Assembly: GCA_038363925.1 (NCBI GenBank)
Contig: JAQQWL010000006.1
Coordinates: 4,878,501-4,942,500 of the forward strand
Source of the DNA: Apiospora phragmitis
Lineage: Eukaryota; Ascomycota; Sordariomycetes; Amphisphaeriales; Apiosporaceae
Length of the DNA stretch: 64,000 nt
Direction of reading: 5' to 3'
Shown here: piece by piece, positions 12,655 to 24,282 of the stretch
Layout of the letters: every line of letters begins with the position of its first letter
Numbering within the stretch: the stretch's first letter is position 1
Made by a program: the position numbers and the translations under genes
The notes under the pieces: generated by a model
Databases searched by the model: none
What the model saw: the letters and a program-made list of their open reading frames with translations, nothing else
What the model was told of the DNA's origin: nothing

Positions 12655-14922
12655 TTAGTCCGTTATGGCGGCACACCTGTCGAGAGACTCCGTACTGTTC
12701 GCGGGAGCGGCCGCAGTGAGCTTCCTACCGGGTCGCTTCTTCCGCTTGGTGGTGGTTACGCCTGCTCCTGCGGGCGCTTCGCGCACCCATCGAGCCACGG
12801 CTTCCGCACGCTCAGTGAGAATGGGATACTCGCGGCCATCATCTACCGCCCACCGCTTTTGTGAAGGAACAACTGGCGAAGATGCCGAGTTACCGTTAGC
12901 GTTGGTGGCGTTGGCGGCGTTCGCATTCGCGTTGGCGAGATCAGCCTCGGCCCTCCGCTGGCGTGCAAGTATGGCAGCCTTGAAGCTTGCCTCATCGTGA
13001 ACACGTTCATCTTCTAAAGCCTCTACAATAGCCTTGTGCTGCATGACCTTTTTGCGTTCTTCTTCCTCCGCCGCTGCCGAGCTTTTCCCTCCAGTTATGG
13101 CAAGAGCGTTGGCATTTGCTGTAGCTGCTGATACATATCCATCAAGCGACATTTGGGTTGGGAGAGGCGCCGGGGCGCAAAGAAACTCCCATGAAGTGGA
13201 CAGCTCAATCCAGTTCTCCGCACGACGCAACACCTCAATCCAATCAGCCCTGGCTGGAGACCTACTCGCTTGAAACACTGGATAGCCGTCTGCAAGCCTC
13301 GCTAAGCGAGCAACCATATGGGCGTGACGTTGAAGCTCCTTGGACGACGTCTGGATAAGTGCGTGGCAAAGAAGCAACGAATGCAGCGCGTCGGTGAGAA
13401 GTGGGTGGTAAGTGACCATTTCTGTCGTGCTTGGGAGATTTTCCGGGCTAGATGCCGTAACAAGGTCCGTAGACGGGTAAGGGGAAGATATGCTGGGGGT
13501 GTCGCAGAGAACAGCTCATGAAGTCTGTAAACCTTGTGGGGCTCGAGTCCATCAGTGGGGGTAGTAGGGTCTTGAGCAAGATTCTGGCCGCGATAGCGTC
13601 GGCCCCGGTTGTTGGCCTGGTTGACCTGCCGTGTGAAGTCATCGGAGAGCTCGATAGGCATGTCTGGGGAGTAGTGAAGTTCCTCAAGATAAGCCATGTA
13701 GTCCCTCAGAGCACGCTTCGCATAAAGCCTCACCGACTTCATATTGCGACTCTCCTTTTCAGATGGTTCATGCGATGTTGCGCTAGCACCTTGGGTGGTC
13801 TGCTCACCCGCACCGTTCGTACTCCCAGTCGCATCGGGGCTCTCAACCTCGGACACCGAACCCTTGGGTGTAGTCTCGCCCGCAAACTCCGGCAGGGATG
13901 GCTCTACATGATCGCATGCTAGTGTGAGGTAGCAACCTGCGCGTTGGAACAGGATCTGCACTTCCGTACTGCTTGGCTGGTCGCGCTCATCTAATGAGGG
14001 TAATTCCCGGCGTCTTCCATTCCTCCTCTCAAGTTGCTTGTTCTCATAGACCGGCTTGTGTGAGGGCTGGTGGAGCCGGAAGACACTCAAAGCAGAGGTC
14101 AAATCGCGGGCCGCGCCTTCAAAATCCTCCTTGAACATGCGCACGATGGCTCGGGTCCTTAGAGGCTCGCAATCAGCTGGCCTCTGGCCAATGATGGAGT
14201 CCAGCGTGTGGAGGTCCGTACATTCGGCGAGCTGTCTGCTCGGGATCTTCTCATGGAAGAAGTTGACATAGTTGGCGTCGGGGTCGTTCGGGAGCCTCTG
14301 CATCACCAGCGCCGCCACATTCTCGAGGGTCGAGGTGGATTGCATAGTGGCGACGCTGGAGGCGATCTCGTCTATGTGATAGGCCTTGGAGAGTTTTTGG
14401 GTTGCTTGCTCTCGTAGTTTGTGCCGCCGCTCAGGACTGAGTTTCATACCACCTTGCCCGAAGCCTAAGCCTAGAGCGGCCATTTGATGGGCGGCTCCCC
14501 CGGCCAGGGAACTCGTCTTGGGCGAAGTGGTGATGCCATTAGCAGCCCGTACAGCGAGATCGGTGGCGCTGTCCACCAGTTGTCGAATATTGACGAGATC
14601 GTAGAAGACGGCGGGGTCGACGGGCCGGGGCAGGGGCATGTAGTAATTCGCATTCGCTAAAGTCTCGAGGACTTCCAGAGGCAGTTGCAACCACGGTCCA
14701 TGAAACGAGGATATGTAACGCCAATGTCTGAAGCCATCATGTTAGAATCGCATTGGCGCACATTTGCAGTTGCAATCATTACTCACTTGTTGCGGCAAAT
14801 GACCAGGGCTGGAGATGGGGGCGCTGTCGCAGCAGCTCCCTTGGCGCCTTTTTTGGTGTTGGCATTGGAGTCCACCGATGGGCTCGACGCATCGGCGAGG
14901 CCTTCTGGTTCTTTTTAGGCAT
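12655..14922 (-). CDS. Conserved fungal protein of unknown function (about 736 aa)
   Basis: Two exons, 14922-14787 and 14727-12655. After the intron the sequence reads HWRYISSFHGPWLQLPLEVL, then a long helical region with an RDLTSALSVFRLH segment of tetratricopeptide-like character, a proline/serine-rich linker, and a C-terminal Ala/Asn-rich and basic tail (KRKKRPGRK). The N-terminus (MPKK, Lys/Ala-rich) needs one extra base in the A5/T5 run at 14912-14916, and the body needs one in the G5 run at 13495-13499; with both the total is exactly 737 codons. A coupled helical-repeat and basic-tail layout is all that can be said about function; I do not recognise the family by name. It is transcribed in the same direction as the following genes. 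Confidence 0.75.
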
Positions 14923-15579
14923 TGCGGAGGGGTGCTTTTGCGGGATTGGCGGTTGGGTGATGCAAGAAGCAATGCGGCGACTATGTCTTCATGATTCTCG
15001 ACATGACTTGGGCGAAGGACTATGCAATGCGACAAGCGACAGCCAGTGTGTTCGGATTGGTACGTAAGTAAGTAATTAAGAATGCGATAGGTCCCTCAGA
15101 GTTCGGATTCGAACTCGATTCGACTAGACTGGACGTTGTCGCAAAGTGCCCCGATAAGCTCCAGTCCGAGTCCCAATAGGTTGGTGACTCTCTTGGCCCG
15201 CTGGTGGATGATTAACCGGGCCTAGAGGGCACTGTACTGGCACTAAAAAGACACTGGAACGGAACTTTTGGGCGGGCATGAAATCGAATAATAGCCCACT
15301 ATCACCACGTGATCTGCACCTGCAGGTACCCGAAGCTGGGACCCCTCAGAAGACCAGACCATGACTGGAGCTTTACCTTCTTCCTACGAATCCTATAGAT
15401 GACTTGGCTCAATCCTCCGTTCGATCACCCATGTGTTAACATGCACTACAGAAGTTTACCACGCCTTGATGAATCGGAAGTAACAACCTCTGTCTGACCA
15501 ATGCTAGAACTATATCCTGCCAGTGATGACGATAGATTGAATATGGCTAAGCCACAGGTAGGCTCGCGGGCGCTACTGC
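14923..15579. other. Intergenic
   Basis: No gene seen. A palindrome-like GTTCGGATTCGAACTC near 15,101 resembles a tRNA T-arm but has no cloverleaf around it. Confidence 0.5.
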
Positions 15580-16671
15580 TCAAGGGCTACTGCCCACACG
15601 CGCCAACTGGGCATCAGACATGTACAGCCCCCGCCTCCCGCACCGGTGCAGCCCGCTCACGACGCGGTTGTAGTACTTGATGGGCGCCGTGGCCGACTCG
15701 AAGGCGTAGTGCGCCTTGCTGCACACCCAGCGTGGGTACTCGGCGTCGCCGACAAACTTGGCCAGGATGTAGCGCTCCGCCTCGAGGCTCTTGGCGTCGA
15801 GGTGCCACGCCAGGTCCCAGTTGAGCCGCAGGAACTCGACCACGAGGCCGTCGTTGTCGCACTCGCCCACGCACCGCTTGAGCTGCTCGGCCTGCTCCCG
15901 CGGGAAGTCCGCGTCGTGCGCCGCCTGCAGCTCGTCGATGCTCTGGACCAGGACGGCGCGCGAGAGGTGCTCGTATCTTCGTCCCTCCAGCTTCTCCGCC
16001 AGAGCCATTCGAATACTGCGATCTTGATGCCCAGAGACCCCAGTTCCCTGGCTACGGGGAGGATGGCATCGAGAAGTGCAATGTCTCGCTTGAAGGTTTT
16101 CTTCATGATATCGGCTAGAGGCATCTAGGGACCCTGAATTAGCATTTGCCGCACTGGCGGGCAAGCGTTAAGCGGGATCTCGGGGGCGTATATATATACA
16201 TACCCTACGACGGAGGCGTTTGAGGAATACCCTGACCTCTCTTTCGTCTCGGATGGGGTGCCCGATCTGAGAAAGCTGCCGGACCATTTGATCGCCTCCC
16301 GACTTGGCCTGCTTCGGATTCAGCGCCTTATTGTACGTGAAATACCCCCACATGAGGACCATCTTGAGGAGGTTGAGGGCGCAGGCCCGCGCCGCCTTCT
16401 CCGGAAAGTCGCAGAGCGAGCCCATGATACGCTCGTAGACGGGGCCGATGACCAGGTCCTCGACCCGCCGCGACGCCTCCTTGGCTTTCTGTCGCAACGC
16501 GGCCCGCCGCGCGATCCAGACGGTCCACTCGTCCGGCTGCCACAGCGTGGGCGCCGTCGACGCCGGGCTGCCGCACGAGGACCAGAAGGAATGGATGGAA
16601 CTGTGGCCGTCGCTGTTGACACGCCCCAGCTCGCGACGAGTGTACTGGTCGATGTCGCTGCCGCTAGACAT
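15580..16671 (-). CDS. Uncharacterised protein (about 337 aa)
   Basis: Two exons, 16671-16204 and 16124-15580, joined at a phase-0 intron (GTATGT...CTAG). The start is the ATG at 16671 (MSSGSDID), since no ATG lies further upstream in frame. The protein is mostly helical and hydrophilic: a Ser-rich N-terminus, then WTVWIARRAALRQKAKEASR, a Leu-rich middle, and a C-terminal half with repeated Trp/Tyr-containing helices (LNWDLAWHLDAKSLEAERY). One base is missing near 16008-16013: adding it joins IKIAVF to RMALAEKLEG and gives exactly 338 codons. I do not recognise a family or catalytic motif and propose no function. Confidence 0.7.
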
Positions 16672-17994
16672 GGTGCCGGCTGTTGCTATCACAGATGTTG
16701 TATATATATCCGACGGGGAATCCTGAGCAGCCAGCCACTCATTCTCATTTCGTGGAAGACAGTTGTGATGGACAGATCATGGGGGCTTTTATTTATTTTG
16801 CAGTCCTTAGCCTGCCATACATCATCTACGGAGTCATCTAGGTTGGTAGGATTGCGGATCTGTGCTCCTGCACGTCCAGGGGCTCTCTGTTCTGGATGCA
16901 GGAATGAAGTCAGAGCGACACCAATTTTGCTATGAGGCGGAAGTTTGTTTGAAAAAGGCCCGCTTCCTTTTCGACGTTTGACATATCAACATGCGTTCCC
17001 AAAAGTTTCAATCAGAAGATTCGATGCCGGCCAAGCAGTATTGACAGTGGCGGACACCTCTGCACAAGGGACTATCCCAGCCTTCCGCTGCATTCGACAA
17101 CGGCTCGATCCTGAACACTAAATCACTTTGAATTCCTTGACACCTGTCACCGACGGTTCCAGCGACGTCTTGCCAGCGCCACGTTTCTGAACTCTGCGAA
17201 TTCCGTCATATAGAGTTGTAGGTTCCTGAGAGACGAACCATGGAAGCTGAACCATCTAATCTCATGTCTGGTGGAGATCAACATATGCATAGAAAATACG
17301 CCAGGCATATGCAACATACTCAAATATACGCCGGCAATACCACTACAGTATTTATGTCCCACCTCTGGCTGCATGTTACAGCAGAGCCCCTCCCTATGCC
17401 TAATGCTTTCGCGTGTTTATTGCGTCGTCGCTACGTAGGTAACATGCATCATCCGCTCCACCAACGACATCCCACCAACGTCATGGTAGAGGTGCAGCCA
17501 CCTTCACAGGCAACTCATATGTAAATCTAACACAGCCCGATCATGCATTACGAAACGATGCTCTGGAACTTCGAACTTTGAACTTTGATTTCTATGGAAG
17601 TCCTTATTGGCATTGTTGTTACTTCTTGCCTTATCACACTTGTCAACCGCCCAGGATGGCGTGCTGCCTTCCAGGAAGACGTCATGCCCATGGAGGATGA
17701 GGCTCAAACGAGAGGCATGTTGACTTGGGTTCTTCAGAAGATCTTCATAGGAGTACCCTTGGTGGGTGGCTGCGTCTGCTTTGCAAATGAGACATGAGAT
17801 CTTGATCCTACATGGTAAAACGGAAGCCCCCGATCATGTAAGTGATATCCTGCAGTGACCTGTCCAAATCTGTGTAATGGATAACCCCTCATGGGTTCTT
17901 CAGTAGCATTCAGTGGTCTAACATCCATCAGAATACTTTATGGTGCCTTCTGCAAAAGTGCATATGCCCCTATGGCAAACAAGAAATCCCATCC
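16672..17994. other. Intergenic
   Basis: No supported gene. A 65-70 codon open stretch on the plus strand near 17,585-17,797 with a hydrophobic start (MEVLIGIVVTSCLITLV) could be a tiny membrane peptide but nothing else supports it. Confidence 0.45.
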
Positions 17995-19412
17995 TCACAA
18001 CAAAAACGCCATCCCCTCCTCCGCCCTCGTCTCGCCCTTGCCCAACCTCTCCCACCCGCCCGCCACCGCCTCCATCCCCACCCCCCAGCGCACCCGGAAC
18101 CCCCTCACCCCTCCCCCCTTGAACCCCGCGTACGCCGCGCCCGTCCCCCTCGAAGACCGCCTTGCGCCCGTCCCGGGCCGCGGCCCGCTCCCTCAGATCG
18201 CCCGTGTTGACCTGGATGAACCACGGCTTCTCCTCCTTCCCTTCTTTCTCATCTTCTTTGGGCGCGAAGAGCTTCAGCACGTCTTCCGGCGAATGCTCGC
18301 CCGCCTCGGACCCGATGCCCACCAGCAGGAACCGGCCGGGCCGGCAGAGCTTCCGGAAGGCTGCGGCCCAGTTCTTCCCGACGCCCGCGCGGCCGCCGCA
18401 GTCGATGAGGATCACCTTGTCGCCGGCGCCCGCATCGACGCCCAACTTGGTCCGCAGAAATTCCGCGTCAGGTGTCTCCGCCGTTGTCGAAACGGTGACA
18501 TCGTACAAACCCGTCCCCTGAACGAAGTCGCGCGACGCCTCGCTCGCAGCCCCGACGACCCGCTTCGGCCCGCCGTCGGCACCCCCCTTCTTCTTCCGCT
18601 GCAGCTCATACGCCATCCCCAGCGCCGTCTTAGACGCCGGCGCCAGCAGCACCACCGTCGCGCCCGCCAAGTCAGCCATCTCCTTCGTCCAGGGCGTCTG
18701 CGCGGGCGCGTCGGGCCCGAGGCCCGGGTGCACGGGGTCCCGGGCGTCGAACATGTACTGAGCGACGAGGTGGCCGCACTCGAAGATGGCGTAGAAGAGG
18801 GCGTCGAAGCCGAGGCAGTCGTCGATGACGACGGACGCTTCTCTGCTGTTGCTGTTTCCAGGATCCTGGTCCTGTTGTTTTTCGATGCTGGCGCGCAGCT
18901 GCGCCGCGACGTCGGAGTTGCGGTCGACGGTGAAGTAGCGGTTGTAAAACGGCATGAGCCGGGCGCGGTACGCGCTGGTCGCCACGAGATGCCCCGCGAC
19001 CTCCTCGTCGACGCGGAACTCGACGTCCTGGGCCAGCGTCGCGAGCGGCAGGTACCCAAAAACAAAATCGCCCTTCCCGGGCCCGCCCTGCGGCAAGCTC
19101 GAGTCCAGCACCTCGGCCCACCCCCACGCGCTGACACGGCCGTACTTGTTCGAGTCGTCGTAGGGGCCGGCGTCAGCCCCCCGGCGGGTAGCGGGTGCGC
19201 GTCCCACCAGTGGACCAGAAAGCCCAGGGCCGCGTAGGTGACGTTGTTGTGGGTGAGGGAGACGACGCGGGTCCGGAGGCGGAGCGCGGACGGCGCGGCG
19301 AGGGCGGGTAGGGCACCGTGGCGGGGACGGGGACGAGGGCCTGGGTGAAGTAGTGGGCCTTCTCCAGGACCTGCATCACGGGGACTTCGGCTTCTTGGTT
19401 GGAGGAAGCCAT
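17995..19412 (-). CDS. DUF2855 family protein (three frame breaks)
   Basis: Single-exon gene starting at the ATG at 19412 (MASSNQEAE). The sequence matches the fungal DUF2855 family: an N-terminal VVSLTHNNVTYAALGF segment, GRVSAWGWAEVL, a central Rossmann-like half with VVLLAPASKTALGMAYELQ and a VILIDCGGRAGVG strand-turn, and a C-terminal helix. The family is distantly related in layout to medium-chain dehydrogenases/reductases but has no assigned reaction. Breaks are at 19306-19308 (G3, one base short), 19177-19182 (C6, one base short) and about 18129-18141 (one base long). Correcting them gives 473 codons and an ordinary C-terminus ending in AEEGMAFLL just before the TGA at 17995-17997. Very GC-rich coding sequence. 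Confidence 0.82.
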
Positions 19413-20096
19413 GATGACAGCGCGGGGTGTGCGGGTGTGCTTGTGAGTGTGTTTATGGGGAATTACAGCGGCGAGAAGGAATAATTTGTTAAAATATGAA
19501 ACGAGGTCCGCCAACAGGGCCAACGCTATAAATGTACCCCGAGTGCCCCGGGTCCGTTTGCTATTCTTTCTGCCTTGCTTGTCTAGTTGGGTTGTTGGTT
19601 GTCCTACCAGGGGTGCTTGCATATGCGTGCTGACGACGCGGGGCACTTCGCTTATTGATATACGAACTCCGCGCTGATCAGTCCCGCGGGGCTGAAGACC
19701 ACGACGGGATCGATCTATGACACGTCAGAGCGCGGCTGTTTTTCTGGTAGTGGGATGAATCACGCCGAAACCACGCCGTAGCGGGTGGAGCGATGGAGTG
19801 CGAGACTCTCATTCTTGGCATCCACTTTGCTCCGATGGAGATGTCGGCGATAATCGAGGAAAGGAATTCAACTCCGGTGAAACAATCCGAGCGGTAGGCA
19901 GTATTTCAGAAATCTTCATAGTGGTGTGTGGCATAACCGTTCATTCCTCGTGTATCTCCTCTCCCGAGTTATGTTGATCTGCTTTTCCTTTTCTACATCC
20001 AACCCAATTTTATCCCATGGTATGATCCAGACTCCAACGCCGCATCCAACCAGGAAAGGTCTCATCCATCCCCCAGAATCGGAATCAGTTCACAAT
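19413..20096. other. Intergenic
   Basis: Spacer between the DUF2855 gene and PRO2. It holds the upstream region of the former (A/T-richer, 19,440-19,520) and the 3' region of the latter; no gene seen. Confidence 0.5.
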
Positions 20097-21587
20097 CTAC
20101 AACGGCAAGCGCTCGTGCAAGAAGTGCTTTTTCCCGTCGCCCTCGCCGTACGCCCCGGCCACCTGGCCGCGCCCGCGGATCTTGTACTTGTAGATCATGA
20201 GCCCCTCGAGCCCGACGGGCCCGCGCGAGTGGATCTTGTTGGTGCTGATGCCGACCTCGGTGCCGAAGCCGTAGCGCATGCCGTCGGCCATGCGCGTCGA
20301 CGCGTTCCAGTACGTGCCCGCCGCGTCGACGCTGTTCATGAACCGCTCCGCCAGCTCTGGTGAGCTGGTCAGGATCGCGTCCGTGTGCTTGGAGCCGTGC
20401 GTGTTGATGTGCGCGACCGCCTCCTCGAGCCCGACCACCGTCTTGACCGCCAGCTCGAGCGCCAGGAACTCCGTTTCGAAGTCAGCGTCCTTCGCGTCCA
20501 CGATCTTGTCGCCGTGCTGCGAGGCGAAGCTGGCCTTGGCGAGCGCCGCCTTGCTCTTGGGGTCGCAGCGCAGCAGCACGCCCTTGGCGAGCAGAGCCTC
20601 GGCGGCGGCAGGGAACAAGGTGTCGAGCGCGCTCTCTTGGACCAGGAGGGTTTCCAGGCTGTTGCAGGCGGCCGGGTAGTTGGTCTTGGAATCGACAATG
20701 ACATCGGCCGCCATTTTGGGGGTCGGCCGACTGCTCCAGGAACATGGAGCACAGCCCGTTGGCGTGGCCTAGCACCGGGATCTTCGTAGATGACTTGATG
20801 TAACGGACGAGCTCGTTGCCTCCGCGGGGAATCACGAGATCAATGTACTGATCCAGGTCGAGTAACTGCGGAATGACGTCTCTCGTCGTAACGAGCTGAA
20901 TAGCTCCATTAGGCACCTGGGTCTTGGCCAATGCTTCCGAGATGACCTTGGAGATGGCTTTGAAAGATTCCGTAGACTCCTTGCCACCTGGAAGATTTGT
21001 TGGATTTCAGTATACCTGATACATCTCGTAGTGTGGCGATTGTCCTGTAGCTTGTAAAACGTACCTTTCAGAATAGCCGAATTTCCCGACTTGACCGCCA
21101 ACGAAGCAATGTTGGCGATGACCTCGGACGCGCCTCGAATATGATGAGCAGAACGCCGATGGGACACGTAACCCGCTCCAAGTCCAGACCCTCATCGAGC
21201 CTCGTGCGCAGCGTAACCTTGCCAACTACCAACACTTAGCTCATGCCTCCATCAACCAAACCCGAGAATAGAAGGATACTCACCAGGATCCTCCAAGTCC
21301 CGCACATCCAGAATCCCCCTCAGCATGTCCTCAAACTTCCCCTTGCGGCCCAGGTCCAGCCGGGACACGAGGCTCTGGCTGAGCGGCGCGCCGTCGGCGG
21401 CCTGCCGGCGCGCGGCCTCGAGGTCCCGGGCGTTGGCCGCGAGGATCTCGTCCCGCGCGCCCTCGAGCCCGGCGTAGATGGCCGTGAGTGCTTCATTGCG
21501 GGCGGATGCCGGCAGCGTCGACAGCACGTGGGACGCCGCCTTGGCGTCGCGGGCGGCGTCCGCAGGGGAGGCGTTGGTCATGGACAT
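20097..21587 (-). CDS. PRO2: Gamma-glutamyl phosphate reductase
   Basis: Second enzyme of proline synthesis: NADPH-dependent reduction of gamma-glutamyl phosphate to glutamate 5-semialdehyde, an aldehyde-dehydrogenase-fold enzyme. Exons are 21587-21284, 21225-21065 and 20987-20097, with clean donor/acceptor pairs and matching phases. Seen: the N-terminal helical [66 protein letters not shown], and the active-site Cys in [10 protein letters not shown]; the C-terminal half includes [19 protein letters not shown] and [13 protein letters not shown]. Two single-base errors break it: one base missing at 21124-21129 ([13 protein letters not shown]) and one extra in the G5 run at 20718-20722 ([12 protein letters not shown]). 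Corrected length is 451 aa, close to the yeast enzyme. As a normally single-copy biosynthetic gene it is unlikely to be a real pseudogene. Confidence 0.93.
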
Positions 21588-22118
21588 GATCCCGGATTGC
21601 TTTGTATTTTGTTTTTCCACACACACTCTCTCTCTCTCTTTCTCTTGTATCAAAAAAATGTAGATTGCAAGAAGGATGAACTTGTCACGTGTTAACAATT
21701 CAAAAGGCTTGGTCCAGGGGCCAATAGTTGCATGGTAAGGATGTACGGAGTACAGAGTAGGTAGAATAACTGAAGCGTGAGGCGGTTTAGCGGAGCACTG
21801 CTCGCATTGCTCACAATTTTCGGTGGAGCTCCGAATTCGCACTTTATTCAAGGTCACACCAAAGGTATAAGTCAACTCATCGAATTACCTGATAGGCAGA
21901 CACAAGTTGTATTCGCCTACTTCAAATGTAATCAACTTTTACACAATCGCTGGAGCTTGGTGTCATTGCTAGAGAGTTCAATACTAAAATAAACGTCGGG
22001 CCCGTGGCTGAGCTTCAAGCGAATTCTCTCTGTAGCTCTTCTGGGTGTATTCTATTTGCAAAATTGCATATATATATATATCGGGGTATATTCTGCGACA
22101 AGCCGCCATACTCATCAT
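21588..22118. other. Intergenic
   Basis: PRO2 upstream region, with a (CT)n tract at about 21,623-21,646 close to the start codon and a GTACGGAGTAC at 21743-21753, then the 3' region of the OTU gene. No gene seen. Confidence 0.5.
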
Positions 22119-23084
22119 TTAAGACGTAGCTTTCCGCAACGAATTGTAATGCTCGCCGAGCCCGTATCCATGACGGTAGTACGCCAACCATATCGTCTTG
22201 CGCTCGCCATTATCGCCACCTACTTCGCCCGGGTCGATCGTCTCGGTCCGCTGCTCCTGCACCACCTTGATCTCAACACCATACGACCGCGCCAGGGCCA
22301 TCAGCTCGAGCTGCCCACCCCACTCCGCCGTATCGCGGATCCTATCCACATAGCTCGCGAAATCCTCCTCCATGAACGGCGCGAAGTCGTCCTCATGGCC
22401 CCGCATGTAATCCGTCGCGCGCCTGCGCACCGTCCGGTACGGCAGCTCGGCCGTGGTCGCGTCTGTCGTGTCTCCCAGCAGGATCGAGCACGCGCGCAGC
22501 TGGTCGGCGACGGCCGAGAACAGGCAGTGCCCGTCGGGCTGGATCTCCTTCTCGGCCAGGCCGTGCGTTTTGAACTCCTTCAGCATGTACGTCTTCTCGA
22601 TCTGGCGGTGGTCCGTCATGGTGGCAGCCTCCTCTTCGGCAGCGAGGGCGGCGGCTTCTTGCTCGGCGGCGCGGCGGGCCATGCGCTCCTTCTGGCGGTT
22701 GCGCTTCTTTCCCGGCTGTTGTTGCGATTCGGCGTGGGGTTCGGATATCGAGGTTTGCTGTAGCCGTTCTGCTACGCCATTCGCAATGTTCGCTGTGTTG
22801 TTACCGCCGTTCGAGTGTTGTGGTTGGGCCGCCTCGTCGTTATTACGCTCCTCCTCTGGTTCCGCCTCGTCGACCGCCTCGTCGTTCGTCTCCCCGTTGA
22901 GCGCGGCTATCTCCTGTTGCTGCCGCTCTTTCAGCTGCAGCTCGAGTTGAGCGCACTCGTCGTTGACGCCCTTTCGCGTCTTCTTGGTCGCGTTCTTCTT
23001 CTTGCTCGTGATGCGCGACTGCAGGTCCCGTTGCTCTTTGCGGTGGCGCGCTTGGACGGTCTCTAAGCTTTCCTTCTCCTCCAT
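22119..23084 (-). CDS. OTU2: OTU-domain cysteine protease (deubiquitinase), OTU2/OTUD6 type
   Basis: Predicted deubiquitinating enzyme of the OTUD6/yeast Otu2 group. Intact 321-codon frame from the ATG at 23084 (MEEKESLE). Residues 1-60 and 120-155 are charged, coiled-coil-like (KEQRDLQSRITSKKK), separated by an acidic and Asn/Gln-rich linker. The OTU domain occupies about 165-320: Asp184-Gly-His-Cys187 (PDGHCLFSAVADQL) supplies the nucleophile, EWGGQLELMALARSYGVEI is the second conserved block, and His312 (GEHYNSL) completes the triad. The open frame continues upstream of 23084, but the family-like N-terminus starts at this Met and the upstream part lacks charge, so I treat it as leader. This gene has no frame break, unlike most neighbours. 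Confidence 0.9.
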   Translation of the reverse strand: MEEKESLETVQARHRKEQRDLQSRITSKKKNATKKTRKGVNDECAQLELQLKERQQQEIAALNGETNDEAVDEAEPEEERNNDEAAQPQHSNGGNNTANIANGVAERLQQTSISEPHAESQQQPGKKRNRQKERMARRAAEQEAAALAAEEEAATMTDHRQIEKTYMLKEFKTHGLAEKEIQPDGHCLFSAVADQLRACSILLGDTTDATTAELPYRTVRRRATDYMRGHEDDFAPFMEEDFASYVDRIRDTAEWGGQLELMALARSYGVEIKVVQEQRTETIDPGEVGGDNGERKTIWLAYYRHGYGLGEHYNSLRKATS

Positions 23085-24282
23085 TTTGTGGTGTGTAGTA
23101 TATGTAGGTGTGGTTCGATATGTTCTCTCCTGGAATGACAGTCTTTCAAGAACAAGATCAAGCGAGTGTAACAAGTCCGAATCTTTAGGCGTAATTTGTT
23201 TAACGTGGGGTACATTCATCTTAATCAATTCCGCAGTTGATTGTGGGGTTACCTTGCTTGCTGATCTCAGAGCCAGAGGCCCACTTAAGAGGGGTCTGAA
23301 ATAGAGCACTGTCAGGCAACTGTCCGTCACACAGTCTATGTCACCAGAGCATGTCGTTTTGGACGTTCATCGCAGATGCTGCAAGGTGACTGCTCTCTTG
23401 CGGTCATCAAGATGTATCAAGTCATGGCTCCAGAATGTTTAGAAGGAATACATTGCGTATCTTCATTAGAACTAAATACCTAAAAAGGGCCGAAGCACTG
23501 TACTGATGTAGGTAGTGTCCGAGGAAGTGTGAATGGTTGTGTACAAGAACATAAAAGTAAAACGGCGCAACCTCTCTTTCAACTCTTCCTCCGAGTTCGA
23601 GGGCCATTTTTGGTTTTGCTTGGTCCTGAGACCAAATTCCCGCCAGATTCGCATCTAAAAAACAGCCGCACTCCTTTCCTTTGCTGGGTGATCATGATAT
23701 CAAGATCCCTCCCATTCCTTGATAACACTCCCTAGGCCCCCTTCCCGCCCCTCCCCCCCTCGATGTACACTGATATATAGAATTCCAACAAAGAAGAAGA
23801 TGAAGAAGCAGTAAGGACCAAAAAATAAAAACAAGAGAATGCGTAGTAAGTAGCCTTAGCCTAGGCGCAGTTCATCTGCTCCTTTCTCCTCTGGCTGGCT
23901 CGAATGATCATACAAACCCCGAAAATAACTATGAGTACATGGCAAGAAAAGATTGGTAAAAGCCAGGGTCGGGAAGATACCCAGTGGCTTGGATAATGAG
24001 TGTGTCGCAAGGGAAAACGAGTGGACGGAGAGACCTCACGTGGGTGTATGGGTGGTCATGCCTCATTAACCAACTTTTTCCTCGAAACTCCCCAAACTCC
24101 AGGGGCGCTAGAGACCCAAGGGCGTAAAATGACGGCCCAGTAAAAGATGATCCATGATGCCCTGAAAGAATTGGCGGGTCATCAGGAAGAGAAATGACAC
24201 GCTTGGGGTATCTTCGTCCGCACATCAACGCCGGGGAGGGATGGGTTCCTCCATATTCACTTCTTCTTCAAGTATCACTCGC
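23085..24282. other. Intergenic
   Basis: Contains the OTU gene leader and the downstream region of the ApsA-like gene, including an A-rich stretch (23,780-23,840). No gene supported. Confidence 0.5.

Noticed and set aside
15100..15118. GTTCGGATTCGAACTC resembling a tRNA T-arm
   Set aside because: No acceptor or anticodon stem can be built around it.
18412..19137. 241-codon alternate frame inside the DUF2855 gene
   Set aside because: Arg/Ser/Thr-rich frame shadow of GC-rich sequence.
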